Assembly: GCF_014650815.1 (NCBI RefSeq)
Contig: NZ_BMVR01000004.1
Location: 372,001-436,000, forward strand
DNA length: 64,000 nucleotides
Direction: 5' to 3'
Source: Streptomyces flavofungini
GTDB lineage: Bacteria > Actinomycetota > Actinomycetes > Streptomycetales > Streptomycetaceae
Shown: positions 25,690 through 36,300 of the stretch, piece by piece
How positions within the stretch are numbered: the stretch's first letter is position 1
How the letters are laid out: every line of letters begins with the position of its first letter
Program-made: the position numbers and the translations under genes
Notes under the pieces: model-generated
What the model was told of the DNA's origin: nothing
The model's input: only the letters and a program-made list of their open reading frames with translations
Database searches by the model: none

Positions 25690-26703
25690 GTGGCAAGGGT
25701 TCGGACTGGAGTACGTGCGGTGGGTGCCGTCCTGGTGGCGGTGCTCGGGGCGTCCCTGGCGGGATGCAGCAGCACCGGCGGCAAGCGCGCCGAGGACGCC
25801 CGCAAGGCGCAGCAGGCACAGGGCAGGGCCGCGGTGAACACGCCGCGCTGGACGGTCGCGATGATCACGCACTCGGGCGACGGCGACACGTTCTGGGACA
25901 TCGTGCAGAGCGGCGCCAAGCAGGCCGCCGTGAAGGACAACATCAAGTTCCTGTACTCGCACCACGACGAGGCCCAGCAGCAGGCGCAGCTCGTGGACGC
26001 CGCCATCGACAAGAAGGTCGACGGCATCATCGTCACGCTGGCCAAGCCGGACGCGATGAAGGCCGCGGTGGCCCGCGCGACGAAGGCCGGGATCCCGGTC
26101 GTCACGGTGAACTCGGGCTCCGCGGAGTCCAAGAAGTTCGGCGCCCTCACCCACATCGGCCAGGACGAGACGATCGCGGGCGAGGCCGTCGGCGAGGAGC
26201 TCAACAAGCGCGGCAAGAAGAAGGCCCTGTGCGTCCTGCACGAGCAGGGCAACGTCGGCCACGAACAGCGCTGCGACGGCGCCAAGAAGACGTTCAAGGG
26301 CGAGCTGAAGAACCTCTACGTCGAGGGCACCAACATGCCCGACGTGCAGTCCTCCATCGAGGCCAAGCTGCAGGCCGACAAGGACATCGACGCCGTGGTC
26401 ACCCTCGGCGCGCCCTTCGCCGACACGGCCGTCAAGGCCAAGGACGGCGCGGGCAGCAAGGCGGAGATCGACACCTTCGACCTCAACGAGAAGGTCGCGG
26501 GCGGCCTGAAGTCCGGCACGCTCGGCTTCGCCGTCGACCAGCAGCCCTACCTCCAGGGGTACGAGGCCGTGGACCTGCTGTGGCTCTACAAGTACAACGC
26601 CGATGTGCTCGGCGGCGGCAAGCCGGTCCTCACCGGACCGCAGATCATCACCAAGGACCAGGCCGCCGAGCTGGAGGAATACGCGAAGCGGGGGACCCGA
26701 TGA
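25690..26703 (+). CDS. Sugar ABC transporter substrate-binding lipoprotein 2 (tandem paralogue)
   Basis: This 337-residue lipoprotein has a lipobox LAGC (Cys26) and is closely similar to the preceding protein: VAMITHSGDGDTFWDIVQSG, KKVDGIIVTLAKPDAM, HIGQDETIAGEAVGEELNKR and VDQQPYLQGYEAVDLLWLYK. The start is GTG at 25690, the nearest in-frame start before the signal sequence. Its stop codon overlaps the ATG of the permease. The two paralogues may have different ligands or affinities for one shared permease and ATPase. Confidence 0.88.
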   Translation: MARVRTGVRAVGAVLVAVLGASLAGCSSTGGKRAEDARKAQQAQGRAAVNTPRWTVAMITHSGDGDTFWDIVQSGAKQAAVKDNIKFLYSHHDEAQQQAQLVDAAIDKKVDGIIVTLAKPDAMKAAVARATKAGIPVVTVNSGSAESKKFGALTHIGQDETIAGEAVGEELNKRGKKKALCVLHEQGNVGHEQRCDGAKKTFKGELKNLYVEGTNMPDVQSSIEAKLQADKDIDAVVTLGAPFADTAVKAKDGAGSKAEIDTFDLNEKVAGGLKSGTLGFAVDQQPYLQGYEAVDLLWLYKYNADVLGGGKPVLTGPQIITKDQAAELEEYAKRGTR

Positions 26704-27761
26704 GCGCGACCGCACCTGCACCCGCACCGTCGCCCGAGAAGGTGACCGACGAGCGGCTCCTGAAGACCTCGCCGCTGAAGAAGTTCCTCGGCCGGCCCGA
26801 GCTGGGCTCGGTCGTGGGCGCCGTGGCGGTGTTCCTGTTCTTCGCCGTCGTCGCCGACAGCTTCCTGCGCGCGACGAGCCTCGCCACCGTCCTGTACGCG
26901 GCCTCCACGATCGGCATCATGGCGGTGCCGGTGGCGCTGCTGATGATCGGCGGTGAGTTCGACCTGTCGGCGGGCGTCATGGTGACGACGTCCGCGCTGA
27001 TCTCGTCGATGTTCAGCTACCAGATGACGGCGAACGTCTGGGTCGGCGTGGGCGTGTCCCTGCTCGCCACCCTCGCCATCGGCGTCTTCAACGGCGTGAT
27101 GCTGATCCGCACGGACCCGCCGAGCTTCATCATCACGCTCGGCACGTTCCTGATGCTCACCGGCGCGAACCTGGGCTTCACCAAGCTGATCAGCGACACC
27201 GTCTCCACCAAGTCGATCTCCGACATGGAGGGCTTCTCGTCGGCGAAGGACGTGTTCGCCTCGACGATCACCATCGGCGACGTCGACTTCAAGATCACCA
27301 TCGTCTGGTGGCTGGCGATGATCGCGGTCGCCACCTGGATCCTGCTTCGCACCCGCGCCGGAAACTGGATCTTCGCGGTCGGCGGTGGCGAGCAGGCCGC
27401 CCGCGCGGTCGGCGTACCCGTCGGCAGGACCAAGATCGGCCTGTACATGGGCGTCGCCTTCGGCGCCTGGGTCTCCGGTCAGCACCTGCTCTTCAACTAC
27501 GACGTCGTGCAGTCCGGCGAGGGCGTCGGCAACGAGCTGATCTACATCATCGCGGCCGTCATCGGCGGCTGTCTGATCACCGGCGGCTACGGCTCGGCGG
27601 TCGGCGCCGCGGTCGGCGCCCTGATCTTCGGCATGACCAGCAAGGGCATCGTGTACGCCGAGTGGAACCCGGACTGGTTCAAGTTCTTCCTCGGGGCGAT
27701 GCTGCTCCTCGCGACCCTGCTGAACGCCTGGGTCCGCAAGCGCGCGGAGGCGACGAAATGA
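26700..27761 (+). CDS. Sugar ABC transporter permease (RbsC type)
   Basis: This 353-residue integral membrane protein has about eight to ten helices. Family segments are [20 protein letters not shown] with FDLSAG, and [24 protein letters not shown] near the C-terminus, as in branched or ribose-type permeases (BPD_transp_2). It overlaps both neighbours by ATGA and forms the channel for sugar uptake with the ATPase at 27758. A single permease gene implies a homodimer. Confidence 0.93.
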   Translation: MSATAPAPAPSPEKVTDERLLKTSPLKKFLGRPELGSVVGAVAVFLFFAVVADSFLRATSLATVLYAASTIGIMAVPVALLMIGGEFDLSAGVMVTTSALISSMFSYQMTANVWVGVGVSLLATLAIGVFNGVMLIRTDPPSFIITLGTFLMLTGANLGFTKLISDTVSTKSISDMEGFSSAKDVFASTITIGDVDFKITIVWWLAMIAVATWILLRTRAGNWIFAVGGGEQAARAVGVPVGRTKIGLYMGVAFGAWVSGQHLLFNYDVVQSGEGVGNELIYIIAAVIGGCLITGGYGSAVGAAVGALIFGMTSKGIVYAEWNPDWFKFFLGAMLLLATLLNAWVRKRAEATK

Positions 27762-28585
27762 CGACCAAGGCCGCTGCCGACACCGAGGCGACGCCGACCG
27801 AGGGCACCCCCCTGGTCAAGCTCGACGGCGTCAGCAAGTACTACGGCAACATCCGCGCCCTCGAAGGCGTCTCCCTCGAAGTGCACGCTGGGGAGATCTC
27901 CTGCGTGCTCGGCGACAACGGCGCGGGCAAGTCCACCCTCATCAAGATCATCGCGGGTCTGCACAAGCACGATGCGGGCACCCTGACGATCGAGGGCGAG
28001 GAGACCACCCTCGGCAACCCCCGCGAGGCCCTGGACCACGGCATCGCGACCGTCTACCAGGACCTGGCCGTCGTCCCGCTGATGCCGGTCTGGCGGAACT
28101 TCTTCCTCGGCTCCGAGCCGACGAAGGGCACCGGCCCGTTCAAGCGCCTCGACGTGGACCTGATGCGCCGGACCACGCACGCCGAGCTCCTGCGCATGGG
28201 CATCGACCTGCGGGACGTGGACCAGCCCATCGGCACGCTGTCCGGCGGTGAGCGCCAGTGCGTGGCGATCGCCCGCGCCGTGTACTTCGGGGCGAAGGTC
28301 CTCGTCCTCGACGAGCCCACCGCCGCGCTCGGCGTGAAGCAGTCCGGCGTCGTCCTCAAGTACGTCGCCGCCGCCCGTGACGCCGGCCTCGGTGTGGTCC
28401 TGATCACCCACAACCCGCACCACGCCTACCTGGTCGGCAACCGCTTCGTCCTCCTGAAGCGCGGTGCGATGTCCGGCAGCCACACCCGCGACGAGATCAC
28501 CCTCGACGAATTGACCCGCCAGATGGCGGGCGGCTCCGAGCTGGACGACCTCCGCCACGAGCTGGAACGGGACAGCGCCCCGTAA
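27758..28585 (+). CDS. Sugar ABC transporter ATP-binding protein, single domain
   Basis: This 275-residue ATPase has Walker [10 protein letters not shown], the Q-loop region VYQDLAVV, signature LSGGERQ, Walker [13 protein letters not shown] and switch histidine LITHNP. Ribose-type ATPases such as RbsA usually carry two ATPase domains (about 500 residues). This is the short single-domain form found with many actinobacterial inositol or ribose-type systems. It overlaps the permease gene by four bases. Confidence 0.93.
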   Translation: MTTKAAADTEATPTEGTPLVKLDGVSKYYGNIRALEGVSLEVHAGEISCVLGDNGAGKSTLIKIIAGLHKHDAGTLTIEGEETTLGNPREALDHGIATVYQDLAVVPLMPVWRNFFLGSEPTKGTGPFKRLDVDLMRRTTHAELLRMGIDLRDVDQPIGTLSGGERQCVAIARAVYFGAKVLVLDEPTAALGVKQSGVVLKYVAAARDAGLGVVLITHNPHHAYLVGNRFVLLKRGAMSGSHTRDEITLDELTRQMAGGSELDDLRHELERDSAP

Positions 28586-28700
28586 GGGGCGCGGGGAACT
28601 GCGCGCTCAGCCAGAGAAAAGCCGCAGACGCAGCTGCCGAGTCATGAGCAGACGCGTCTGCGGCTTGTTCGTGGCTGGTCGCGCAGTTCCCCGCGCCCCT
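28585..28700. terminator. Long nested hairpin after the sugar transport operon
   Basis: A perfect 21-bp inverted repeat (AGGGGCGCGGGGAACTGCGCG at 28585-28605 and its complement at 28680-28700) encloses a perfect 11-bp one (GCCGCAGACGC at 28621-28631, GCGTCTGCGGC at 28654-28664). The outer arms start at the last base of the ATPase gene. The GGGGCGCGGGGAACTGCGC core is a recurring Streptomyces intergenic element. It probably ends the ABC operon before the ROK gene. Confidence 0.75.
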
Positions 28701-28825
28701 GAGGGAACCGGACCTCCCCCGCCCCGAAGTGCGGGGCACCTCAGCCCACGGAGGGGCACCGGGGTGCCCCCGGCACCCCGGTCCCGTTGTGCGCGCCCCC
28801 GCGAGAGTGAGGCAGAATCGGCCCG

Positions 28826-29983
28826 ATGAGCACCTACCGCGACCTCACGCACCGCGGCTCCGCCCGAGCCACCGTTCTGCGGACCGTGGGCACGCGTGAG
28901 CGCCGATCCCATCTGACGGCGCCCCGCGTCCCCACCGTCGGCATCGACATCGGCGGTACGAAGGTGATGGCGGGCGTCGTGGACGCCGACGGCAACATCC
29001 TGGAGACGCTGCGCACGGAGACGCCGGACAAGTCCAAGAGCCCGAAGGTGGTCGAGGACACCATCGTCGAGCTGGTCCTTGACCTGTCCGACCGGCACGA
29101 CGTGCACGCCGTCGGCATCGGCGCCGCGGGCTGGGTGGACGCGGACCGCAACCGCGTCCTGTTCGCCCCGCACCTGTCCTGGCGCAACGAGCCGCTGCGC
29201 GACCGCATCTCCGGCCGCCTCGCGGTGCCCGTGCTCGTCGACAACGACGCGAACACCGCCGCGTGGGCGGAGTGGCGCTTCGGCGCGGCCCGCGGCGAGG
29301 ACCACCTGGTCATGATCACCCTGGGCACCGGCATCGGCGGCGCGATCCTGGAGGACGGCCAGGTCAAGCGCGGCAAGTTCGGCGTCGCGGGCGAGTTCGG
29401 CCATATGCAGGTCGTGCCCGGCGGCCACCGCTGCCCGTGCGGCAACCGCGGCTGCTGGGAGCAGTACAGCTCCGGCAACGCCCTGGTCCGCGAGGCCCGC
29501 GAGCTGGCCGCCGCGGACTCCCCAGTGGCGTACGGCATCATCGAGCGCGTCAAGGGCAACGTCCCCGACATCACCGGGCCCCTCATCACCGAGCTGGCCC
29601 GCGAGGGCGACGCCATGTGCGTCGAGCTGCTGCAGGACATCGGCCAGTGGCTCGGCGTCGGCATCGCCAACCTCGCCGCCGCCCTCGACCCGTCCTGCTT
29701 CGTCATCGGCGGCGGCGTCAGCGCGGCCGACGACCTCCTGATCGGCCCGGCCAGGGACGCCTTCCGCCGCCACCTCACCGGGCGCGGCTACCGCCCCGAG
29801 GCCCGCATCGCCCGCGCCCAGCTCGGCCCCGAGGCGGGCATGGTGGGCGCCGCCGACCTGGCCCGCCTGGTCGCCCGCCGGTTCCGCCGCGCCAACCGCC
29901 GCCGCGTCGAGCGCTACGAGCGGTACGAGCGCTACGCCGAGGCCCGCCGCTCCAACGACCGCACCACCCAGGGAACCCAGTAG
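28826..29983 (+). CDS. ROK-family sugar kinase (glucokinase-like)
   Basis: This 385-residue protein has the phosphate loop GIDIGGTKVMAGV near residues 39-51, the catalytic aspartate in VLVDNDANTAAWAEW, the second phosphate loop ITLGTGIGGAI, and the ROK zinc motif as CPCGNRGCWEQY with histidine in GGHRC. These features define a hexokinase of the ROK type rather than a ROK repressor, because a DNA-binding N-terminus is not evident. About 37 extra N-terminal residues and a basic C-terminal tail are unusual. It lies just past the sugar transporter and may phosphorylate the imported sugar. Confidence 0.88.
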   Translation: MSTYRDLTHRGSARATVLRTVGTRERRSHLTAPRVPTVGIDIGGTKVMAGVVDADGNILETLRTETPDKSKSPKVVEDTIVELVLDLSDRHDVHAVGIGAAGWVDADRNRVLFAPHLSWRNEPLRDRISGRLAVPVLVDNDANTAAWAEWRFGAARGEDHLVMITLGTGIGGAILEDGQVKRGKFGVAGEFGHMQVVPGGHRCPCGNRGCWEQYSSGNALVREARELAAADSPVAYGIIERVKGNVPDITGPLITELAREGDAMCVELLQDIGQWLGVGIANLAAALDPSCFVIGGGVSAADDLLIGPARDAFRRHLTGRGYRPEARIARAQLGPEAGMVGAADLARLVARRFRRANRRRVERYERYERYAEARRSNDRTTQGTQ

Positions 29984-29985
29984 CG

Positions 29986-30594
29986 ATGACCGTGCCCCGC
30001 CAGCCCTCGTCCCCGGACCTGCCGGGCCCGCCCGGACCCGGCGACGGGGAGCGGCGTCCCCCGGAGGACCGCCGCCACATGCTCCGCCGCCGCTGGCTCA
30101 CCGCGACGATCATCGTGCTGCTCATCGGCGTACCCGCCGTGTACCTGCTGATCTCCGCGAACCAGAGCCGCAACAGCGGCCGCGACAAGGAGAAGAAGTA
30201 CTCCGCGACCGGCCTCACCGCGGGCTGGCCCTCCAAGGTCCAGCGCCGGCTGTACGACGTGCCGATCCCGCCGTACTCCGAAGAGGTCGCCTACTACGAG
30301 ACCAACAACTGGCGCACCAGCCGCCTGTACGTCCAGTTCCTCACCAGCAACGACGGCCTCGACAAGTTCCTGCGGGCCACCGGCACCGGCAAGGGCGTCA
30401 GCGCGCTGAAGAAGAACGACATCACCATCAGCAGGCGCGACCGCAGGGTCGTCGGCTGGGAGTTCACCGATCCCGGGCCCTGGTGGGGCCTCACCCACGA
30501 GATGAAGAACCCCACCCCCACCCAGGACATCGTCGTGAACCGCTCCGACCCGAAGCACCCCATGGTGTACGTCGTGTCGACGACGACGCCGTAG
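29986..30594 (+). CDS. Single-pass membrane protein, unknown function
   Basis: This 202-residue protein has a proline-rich cytoplasmic N-terminus, one membrane helix (WLTATIIVLLIGVPAVYLLIS at about 37-57) and an extracytoplasmic domain of about 140 residues. The domain has no cysteines but conserved-looking aromatic segments (VPIPPYSEEVAYYETNNW and GWEFTDPGPWWGLTHEM). The ATG at 29986 is two bases after the ROK kinase stop codon, so both are probably on one transcript. No family was recognised. Confidence 0.75.
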   Translation: MTVPRQPSSPDLPGPPGPGDGERRPPEDRRHMLRRRWLTATIIVLLIGVPAVYLLISANQSRNSGRDKEKKYSATGLTAGWPSKVQRRLYDVPIPPYSEEVAYYETNNWRTSRLYVQFLTSNDGLDKFLRATGTGKGVSALKKNDITISRRDRRVVGWEFTDPGPWWGLTHEMKNPTPTQDIVVNRSDPKHPMVYVVSTTTP

Positions 30595-30852
30595 CCGCTC
30601 CGCACGAAGCGTCCCCGAGGCCGTGGCGGCACCCCGCCACGGCCTCGTAGCATGTCGCCATGATCCTCAGCCGCAGCAGCTCCGCCCTAGGCGCCCGCCG
30701 GGCCCGTGTGCTGCCGTCGCACCGCTGTTGTTGATCCTCTCCGCTCCCTCTCGGTACGTCGCTCCTCGTCCCGTACGTCGCCCGAGTCCCTGACGCCGTA
30801 CGGCATTCGCGCACCCGCAAGACCGACACGTCCGCCGCGGAAGGCTGCCCTC

Positions 30853-32118
30853 ATGACGCCCCTGGAACCGATCGACGAAACCGCCTACGACCGCCGCCGG
30901 CTGCGGCAGTGGATCGCGGGGGAGGCCCGCGCCGACGGGGTGGCCCGCCGCGACCTGCTGCGGCTCGCCGCCGCCGCGGGCCTCGCGACCGCCGTGCCCG
31001 CGGTGGGGCACGCCCCGCGCGCGCACGCCGCGACCTCGCCCGGCATCGTCAAACCGCTGCCCGACGACGTGTTCACCGTGCGCGGCACGAACGCCGAGAC
31101 CCGCTTCGACGCGCTCGCCGACACCGGCCCACTGACGCCCGCCTCGCACTTCTTCGTCCGCAACCACACCACCACGCCCCGCCTCGCCGCCGCCGCGTGG
31201 CGACTCACCGTGTGGGGCGACGGACTCACCGGCGGCGCACGGGAGTTCACGCTCGCCGAACTCAAGAAGCTGCCGTCGACGACACGCACCGCGTTCGTGG
31301 AGTGCGCGGGCAACGGGCGCAGCCTCTTCCAGACCCAGCAGGGCCAGCCGGTGCCGGGCACCGCCTGGACGCTCGGCGCCATCGGCACGGCACGCTGGCG
31401 CGGGGTCCGGCTCGCCGAAGTCCTGCGCCGGGCGGGCCTCTCGCGGCGCGCGGTGGACGTCATGCCCCGCGGCCTCGACGACGACTACGTCACGGCGGAC
31501 GGCACGAACCTCGGCCGGGTGCGCCGCCCGCTGCCCCTCGCCAAGGCCCTGGACGACGTCCTCCTCGCGTACGAGATGAACGGGGAGCCGCTGCCGCCCG
31601 ACCACGGCCGCCCCGTGCGCGTCGTCGTGCCCTCCTGGGTCGGCATCGCGTCCATCAAATGGGTCGGCGACATCGAGGTCTCGACGGCGCCGCTCCTCTC
31701 GCCCTGGAACACCGACTTCTACCGCCTGTTCGGCGCCCACCACCCGGCCGAGGGCTCGGCGCCGCTCACCCGCCAGACCCTCAAGTCGGCCTTCGAGCTC
31801 CCTTGGAACGCGACGCTCCGAGCCGGGGCGCGGCACCGTCTCACGGGCCGCTCCTGGTCGGGCGGCGGCACCGTCGCCCGCGTCGACGTCAGCACCGACC
31901 AAGGCGCCACCTGGCACCGCGCCCGCCTCCACGACGTACCCCGGCGCGGCTCCTGGGTGCGCTGGTCCACCGACTGGCGCCCGCGCACACCCGGACCGGC
32001 GACGCTCCTCGCCCGCGCCACGGACACGACCGGGCGCACCCAGCCGCCGACGACGGTCCACAACACGCAGGGGTACCTGTTCGACGCGGTGGTCCGGCAT
32101 CCGGTGACGGTGGGGTGA
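30853..32118 (+). CDS. Sulfite oxidase-like molybdopterin enzyme, Tat-exported
   Basis: This 421-residue protein has a twin-arginine signal (VARRDLLRLAAAAGLATA, with a signal end near AHAA) and a sulfite oxidase-type molybdopterin domain: HFFVRNHTTTP, the molybdenum-ligating cysteine in AFVECAGNGRSLF, and RVVVPSWVGIASIKWVGDIEV. A C-terminal Mo-co dimerisation domain follows (about 300-415). It probably oxidises a small sulfur or other compound outside the membrane. Electron acceptor and true substrate are unknown. ATG at 30853 is the first start before the Tat motif. Confidence 0.9.
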   Translation: MTPLEPIDETAYDRRRLRQWIAGEARADGVARRDLLRLAAAAGLATAVPAVGHAPRAHAATSPGIVKPLPDDVFTVRGTNAETRFDALADTGPLTPASHFFVRNHTTTPRLAAAAWRLTVWGDGLTGGAREFTLAELKKLPSTTRTAFVECAGNGRSLFQTQQGQPVPGTAWTLGAIGTARWRGVRLAEVLRRAGLSRRAVDVMPRGLDDDYVTADGTNLGRVRRPLPLAKALDDVLLAYEMNGEPLPPDHGRPVRVVVPSWVGIASIKWVGDIEVSTAPLLSPWNTDFYRLFGAHHPAEGSAPLTRQTLKSAFELPWNATLRAGARHRLTGRSWSGGGTVARVDVSTDQGATWHRARLHDVPRRGSWVRWSTDWRPRTPGPATLLARATDTTGRTQPPTTVHNTQGYLFDAVVRHPVTVG

Positions 32119-32179
32119 GGGCCGGGCGGTGGGCCGGACCGCGCGGCCGGGTGCGGCGCCCGGCCGGGCCCGCGCGGGC

Positions 32180-33169
32180 TCAGGCTTCGGCGCCCCGCCC
32201 CGCTCCCCACTTCTCGTACGCCGCCACCGCCACCGCCAGGTCCTCCCAGGCCATGCCCGCCGACTTGAACAGGCGCGGTCTGCCGTCGTCGACCGGCACC
32301 TCGCCGCGCGCCAGCTCGCGCAGGGTGCGCAGGCGGCGGAGGTCCAACGCGGCGGCGGCGACGGCCTGCACGATGTCGCCGCACTCGCGCATCGCCACGG
32401 ACCGGGACTCGGCGACGACCGTGGCCCGGCCGAGGAGCCGCTCGTCGACCTCGCGGGCGTCGGGCTCGTGCGAGCCGACCGCGGCGACCGTCGCGTGCGG
32501 GGCGAGCAGCGAACTGTCGAACAGCGGCTCGCGTGCCGTGGTGCAGCAGCACACCACGTCGGCGTGGGCGACGTCCTTGGGCACCGCGGCCGCCGCCGCG
32601 AGCCCCGCCGCCCGGCACCGCTCCACGAACGCGGCCACCCGCCCCTGGTCACGCCCGACGACGTCCACGTGCGCGAGACCGGGACGCACCGCCCGTACCG
32701 CCTCCACATGACCCCACGCCTGTGGCCCCGTCCCGAACACCAGCAGCCGCCGGACGTCCGGCACGGCCAGGCGCCGGAGCGCGGCACCGGACACGGCGGG
32801 CGTGCGCAGCGAGGTGAGGGCGATGCCGTCCAGCAGGGCGCGGGGCTGGTGGGTCGCGCCGTCGAGCAGGAGGTAGAGGCCCTGGATGCGCGGCAGGCCG
32901 CGCTCCGGGTTGCCGGGGGTCACGGTCGCCACCTTCACGCCCGCGTACGAGGCCGTGGACGACGGCATGAGCAGCAGCTGACCGCCCGTCACCCCGACGA
33001 CGGACCGCGCGGGTTCCGCCTCGGGGTCGAGTCCGCCGTTGACGAGCACGTCCTCGACGGCGTCGACGGCGGCGCCCATCGGGACCAGGCGGGCGAGGGT
33101 GGCGGCGTCGAGGTGGGGCAGGGGCGGGAGTGATTCCTGTGGTGCGGGGGATTCGAGGTGCGGGGTCAT
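32180..33169 (-). CDS. Ornithine cyclodeaminase/mu-crystallin-family protein
   Basis: This 329-residue protein has the OCD/mu-crystallin layout. An N-terminal substrate domain contains GGQLLLMPSS and YAGVKVATVTPGNPERGLP. The NAD-binding part has LLVFGTGPQAWGHVEAV, and VVGRDQGRV and AVGSHEPDAREVD follow. Members deaminate ornithine to proline or reduce cyclic imines. The precise activity is not assignable. It converges with the sulfite-oxidase-like gene. Start set at the ATG at 33169, as the longer N-terminus has no supporting signal. Confidence 0.85.
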   Translation of the reverse strand: MTPHLESPAPQESLPPLPHLDAATLARLVPMGAAVDAVEDVLVNGGLDPEAEPARSVVGVTGGQLLLMPSSTASYAGVKVATVTPGNPERGLPRIQGLYLLLDGATHQPRALLDGIALTSLRTPAVSGAALRRLAVPDVRRLLVFGTGPQAWGHVEAVRAVRPGLAHVDVVGRDQGRVAAFVERCRAAGLAAAAAVPKDVAHADVVCCCTTAREPLFDSSLLAPHATVAAVGSHEPDAREVDERLLGRATVVAESRSVAMRECGDIVQAVAAAALDLRRLRTLRELARGEVPVDDGRPRLFKSAGMAWEDLAVAVAAYEKWGAGRGAEA

Positions 33170-33308
33170 GCGGTGATCCTCACCGAACGCGCCGCACCGA
33201 AACACCGGGTCCCCCGGCCCTTGCGACCGCTGGAGCGGGGGCCATGACCTGCGCGTGAGCGGTTGGCCACGCGTCGGAACGGTGCGGCACTATGAGCAGG
33301 TGCACATC

Positions 33309-36300
33309 ATGATGCTCGGGCCGCTCGAGGTCCGGACCGCCGCTGGGACAGCGGTGGAGGTGCCGGGCACTCGATTGCGCGCCCTGCTGTCCGCGCTCGC
33401 CCTCGAACCCGGCCGCGTCGTCACCCGGCCGCGGCTGGTGGACTGGATCTGGGGCGACCGGCCGCCCGCGGACGAGGCGAACGCCCTGCAGGTGCTGGTG
33501 TCCAGGCTCCGCAGGGCGCTGCCGGACGGGTCGATCGGGGCGGAGTCCGGCGGGTACCGCCTAGCCGTGGCGCCCGACGCCGTCGACGTGAGCCGGTTCG
33601 AGCGGCTCGTCGGCCGGGCGCGGGCCGCCGAGGACGTGCCGCGCCGGGCGGAGCTGCTGCGCGCGGCCCTGGAGCTGTGGCGCGGCACAGCCCTCGCGGA
33701 CATCGCGCCGTACGGCAGCGAGGCCGTCGTCGCCGCGGCGACCCGCCTCGACGAGCTGCACCTCGCCGCGCTCGCGGACCGGGCCGACGCCGACATCCAC
33801 CTCGGCCGCGGCGCGGAACTGGTCCCCGAACTGACCGAGCTGGCCGCCGCGCACCCGCTGCGGGAGGGGCTGGTCGCGGCGTTGATGCGTGCGCTCGCCG
33901 AGGCGGGGCGGGGCAGCGAGGCGCTGCTGGCCTACCAGCACCTGCGCGAGCGGCTTGCCGAGGCCCTGGGCGTGGAACCCTCGGCCGAACTCTCCACGCT
34001 GCACACGGCGTTGCTGCGGGGGGACCGGGGTGGGCGCGGTGCAGGGGGCACGGGCGGTGGACGGGGCGAGCGCGGCAGGTGGGCCGAACGCGGCGGACGG
34101 GGCGAACGCGATGGATGGGGCGAACTCGGTGGCCGGGCGGAGCACCCCCGGACCAACCTGCGCGCCGGGCTGACCAGCTTCGTCGGCAAGGACGACGACG
34201 TCGCCGCCGTCACCGACCTGGTCGCCGAGCACCGCCTCGTCACCCTGACCGGGCCCGGCGGTTCGGGCAAGACGCGCCTCGCCACCGAGACCGCGCGCGG
34301 GATGCTCGGCGACCTGCCGGACGGGGCGTATCTGGTCGAGCTGGCCGCCGTGCGGGCGGGCGGGGAGCTGGCCCAGGTCGTGCTCACCGCGATCGGCCTG
34401 CGCGACCAGGCGCTGCTCGGCGGGGCCACGGGCGGGGAGGCGGGCCGGGACCCGGGCGGGGACGCGATGGACCGGCTCGTCGCCGCGCTCCGGGACCGTG
34501 CGCGGTTGCTCGTCCTGGACAACTGCGAGCACATGATCGAGGCGGCCGCGACGCTCGCCGACCGGCTGCTCGGCGAGTGCCGGGGCCTGCGGATCCTGGC
34601 CACCAGCCGGGAGCCGCTCGGCATCACCGGGGAGGCGCTGTGGCAGGTGGAGCCGCTGGCCCTGCCCGCGAGCGGCGCCGACCCGGCCGAGGCCGGGGCC
34701 TCGCCCGCGGTGCTGCTGCTGCGCGACCGGGCCGGTGCGGTCCGCAAGGACATCGCCTTCGACGAGCGGACCCTGTCGGCCATGGCGCGGATCTGCCGGG
34801 CGCTCGACGGCGTTCCCCTCGCCATCGAACTGGCCGCGGCCCGGCTGCGCACGATGTCCGTCGAGCAGTTGGCACTCCGCCTCGACGACCGCTTCCGGCT
34901 GCTCAGCAGCGGCAGCCGCACGGCGCTGCCCCGCCACAAGACGCTGCGCGCGGTCGTCGACTGGAGCTGGGACCTGCTCACCGAGGCCGAACGCGGCGTG
35001 CTGCGACGGCTGTCGGTGTTCTCCGGCGGGGCGACGCTGGAAGCGGCCGAGCGGGTCTGCGAGGACGGGCTCCTCGACGGCGAGGAGGTCCTCGACGTAC
35101 TGACCGCCCTGATCGAGAAGTCCCTGCTGCTCGCCGACGACACGGCGCAGCCGCGCTACCGGATGCTGGACACCATCAGGGAGTACGCGGCGCACCGGCT
35201 GGCCGAGGCCGGGGAGACCGAGTCGGCGCGCCGGGCACACCTCGCGTACGTCACCGGCCTCGCCGAGACCGCCGAGCCGCACCTGTGCCGCGCCGAGCAA
35301 CTGCGGTGGCTGGCCGCCCTCGACGCCGAGCACGACAACATCGGCGCCGCCCTGCGCGACGCCATCGCGGAGGGCCGCGCCCACGAGGCGATGCGGCTCG
35401 TCGCGGCCGTGGGCTGGTACTGGTTCCTGAGCGGGCGCAAGGCCGAGGGCATCGAGCTGAGCGTGGCGGCGGCCGCCCTGCCCGGCGAGGTGCCCGACGA
35501 CGTGCGGGCCATGGCGTACGTCGTGGTGACGCTGTTCGTGACCGCGGGCCAGGGCGACCAGCACCAGGCGGAGAAGTGGATCCGCGAGGCGTACCGCTTC
35601 GCCCGCCGCACCGAGCGCCGCCACCCGCTGCTCAGCAGCGCCGCGGTGATGGAGCGGATGTTGCGGGAGCCCACCGGGTTCCTGCCCGCGTTCGAACCGC
35701 TGCTCGCCGACGACGACCCGTGGATGCGCGCCCAGGCCCGGCTCAACCGCGGCCGGTGGCGGCTCCGGCTGCGGACCGACGAGGCCGACGGGGAGGCGGA
35801 CATCGAGCGGGCCCTGACCGAGTTCCGCGCGCTCGGCGAGCGGTGGGGCATGTCCCTGGCGCTGACCTCCCTGGCCGACCGGATCGCCCTGCGCGGCGAG
35901 TTCACCCGCGCCTGCGAGCACTACGAGCAGGCGATCACGGCCCTGACGGAGCTGGGCGCGATCGAGGACGTGGTCGGCCTGCGGGCGCACCAGGCCCAGC
36001 TCTACTGGCTGCTCGGCGACGCGGGGACCAGCGAGTCCACCATGGCCGAGGCGCAGCGCTGCGCGGACCGGGTCGCCTGGCCGGACGCGCTGGTCGAACT
36101 GGCCCTTTCGAGGGCGCAGCTGGCCCGCTGGCGGGGGCGGCGGGACGAGGCGTACGAGCACCTGGCCACGGTGCGGGCGATGCTGCGCGACACCGGGCCG
36201 AACAGCTACGCGCGCACGATGGTCCAGGACCTGTCCGGCTACCTCGCCGCCGACATCGACACGGCCCGCGCCCACCGGACCGAGGCCTTCCGCACGGCGG

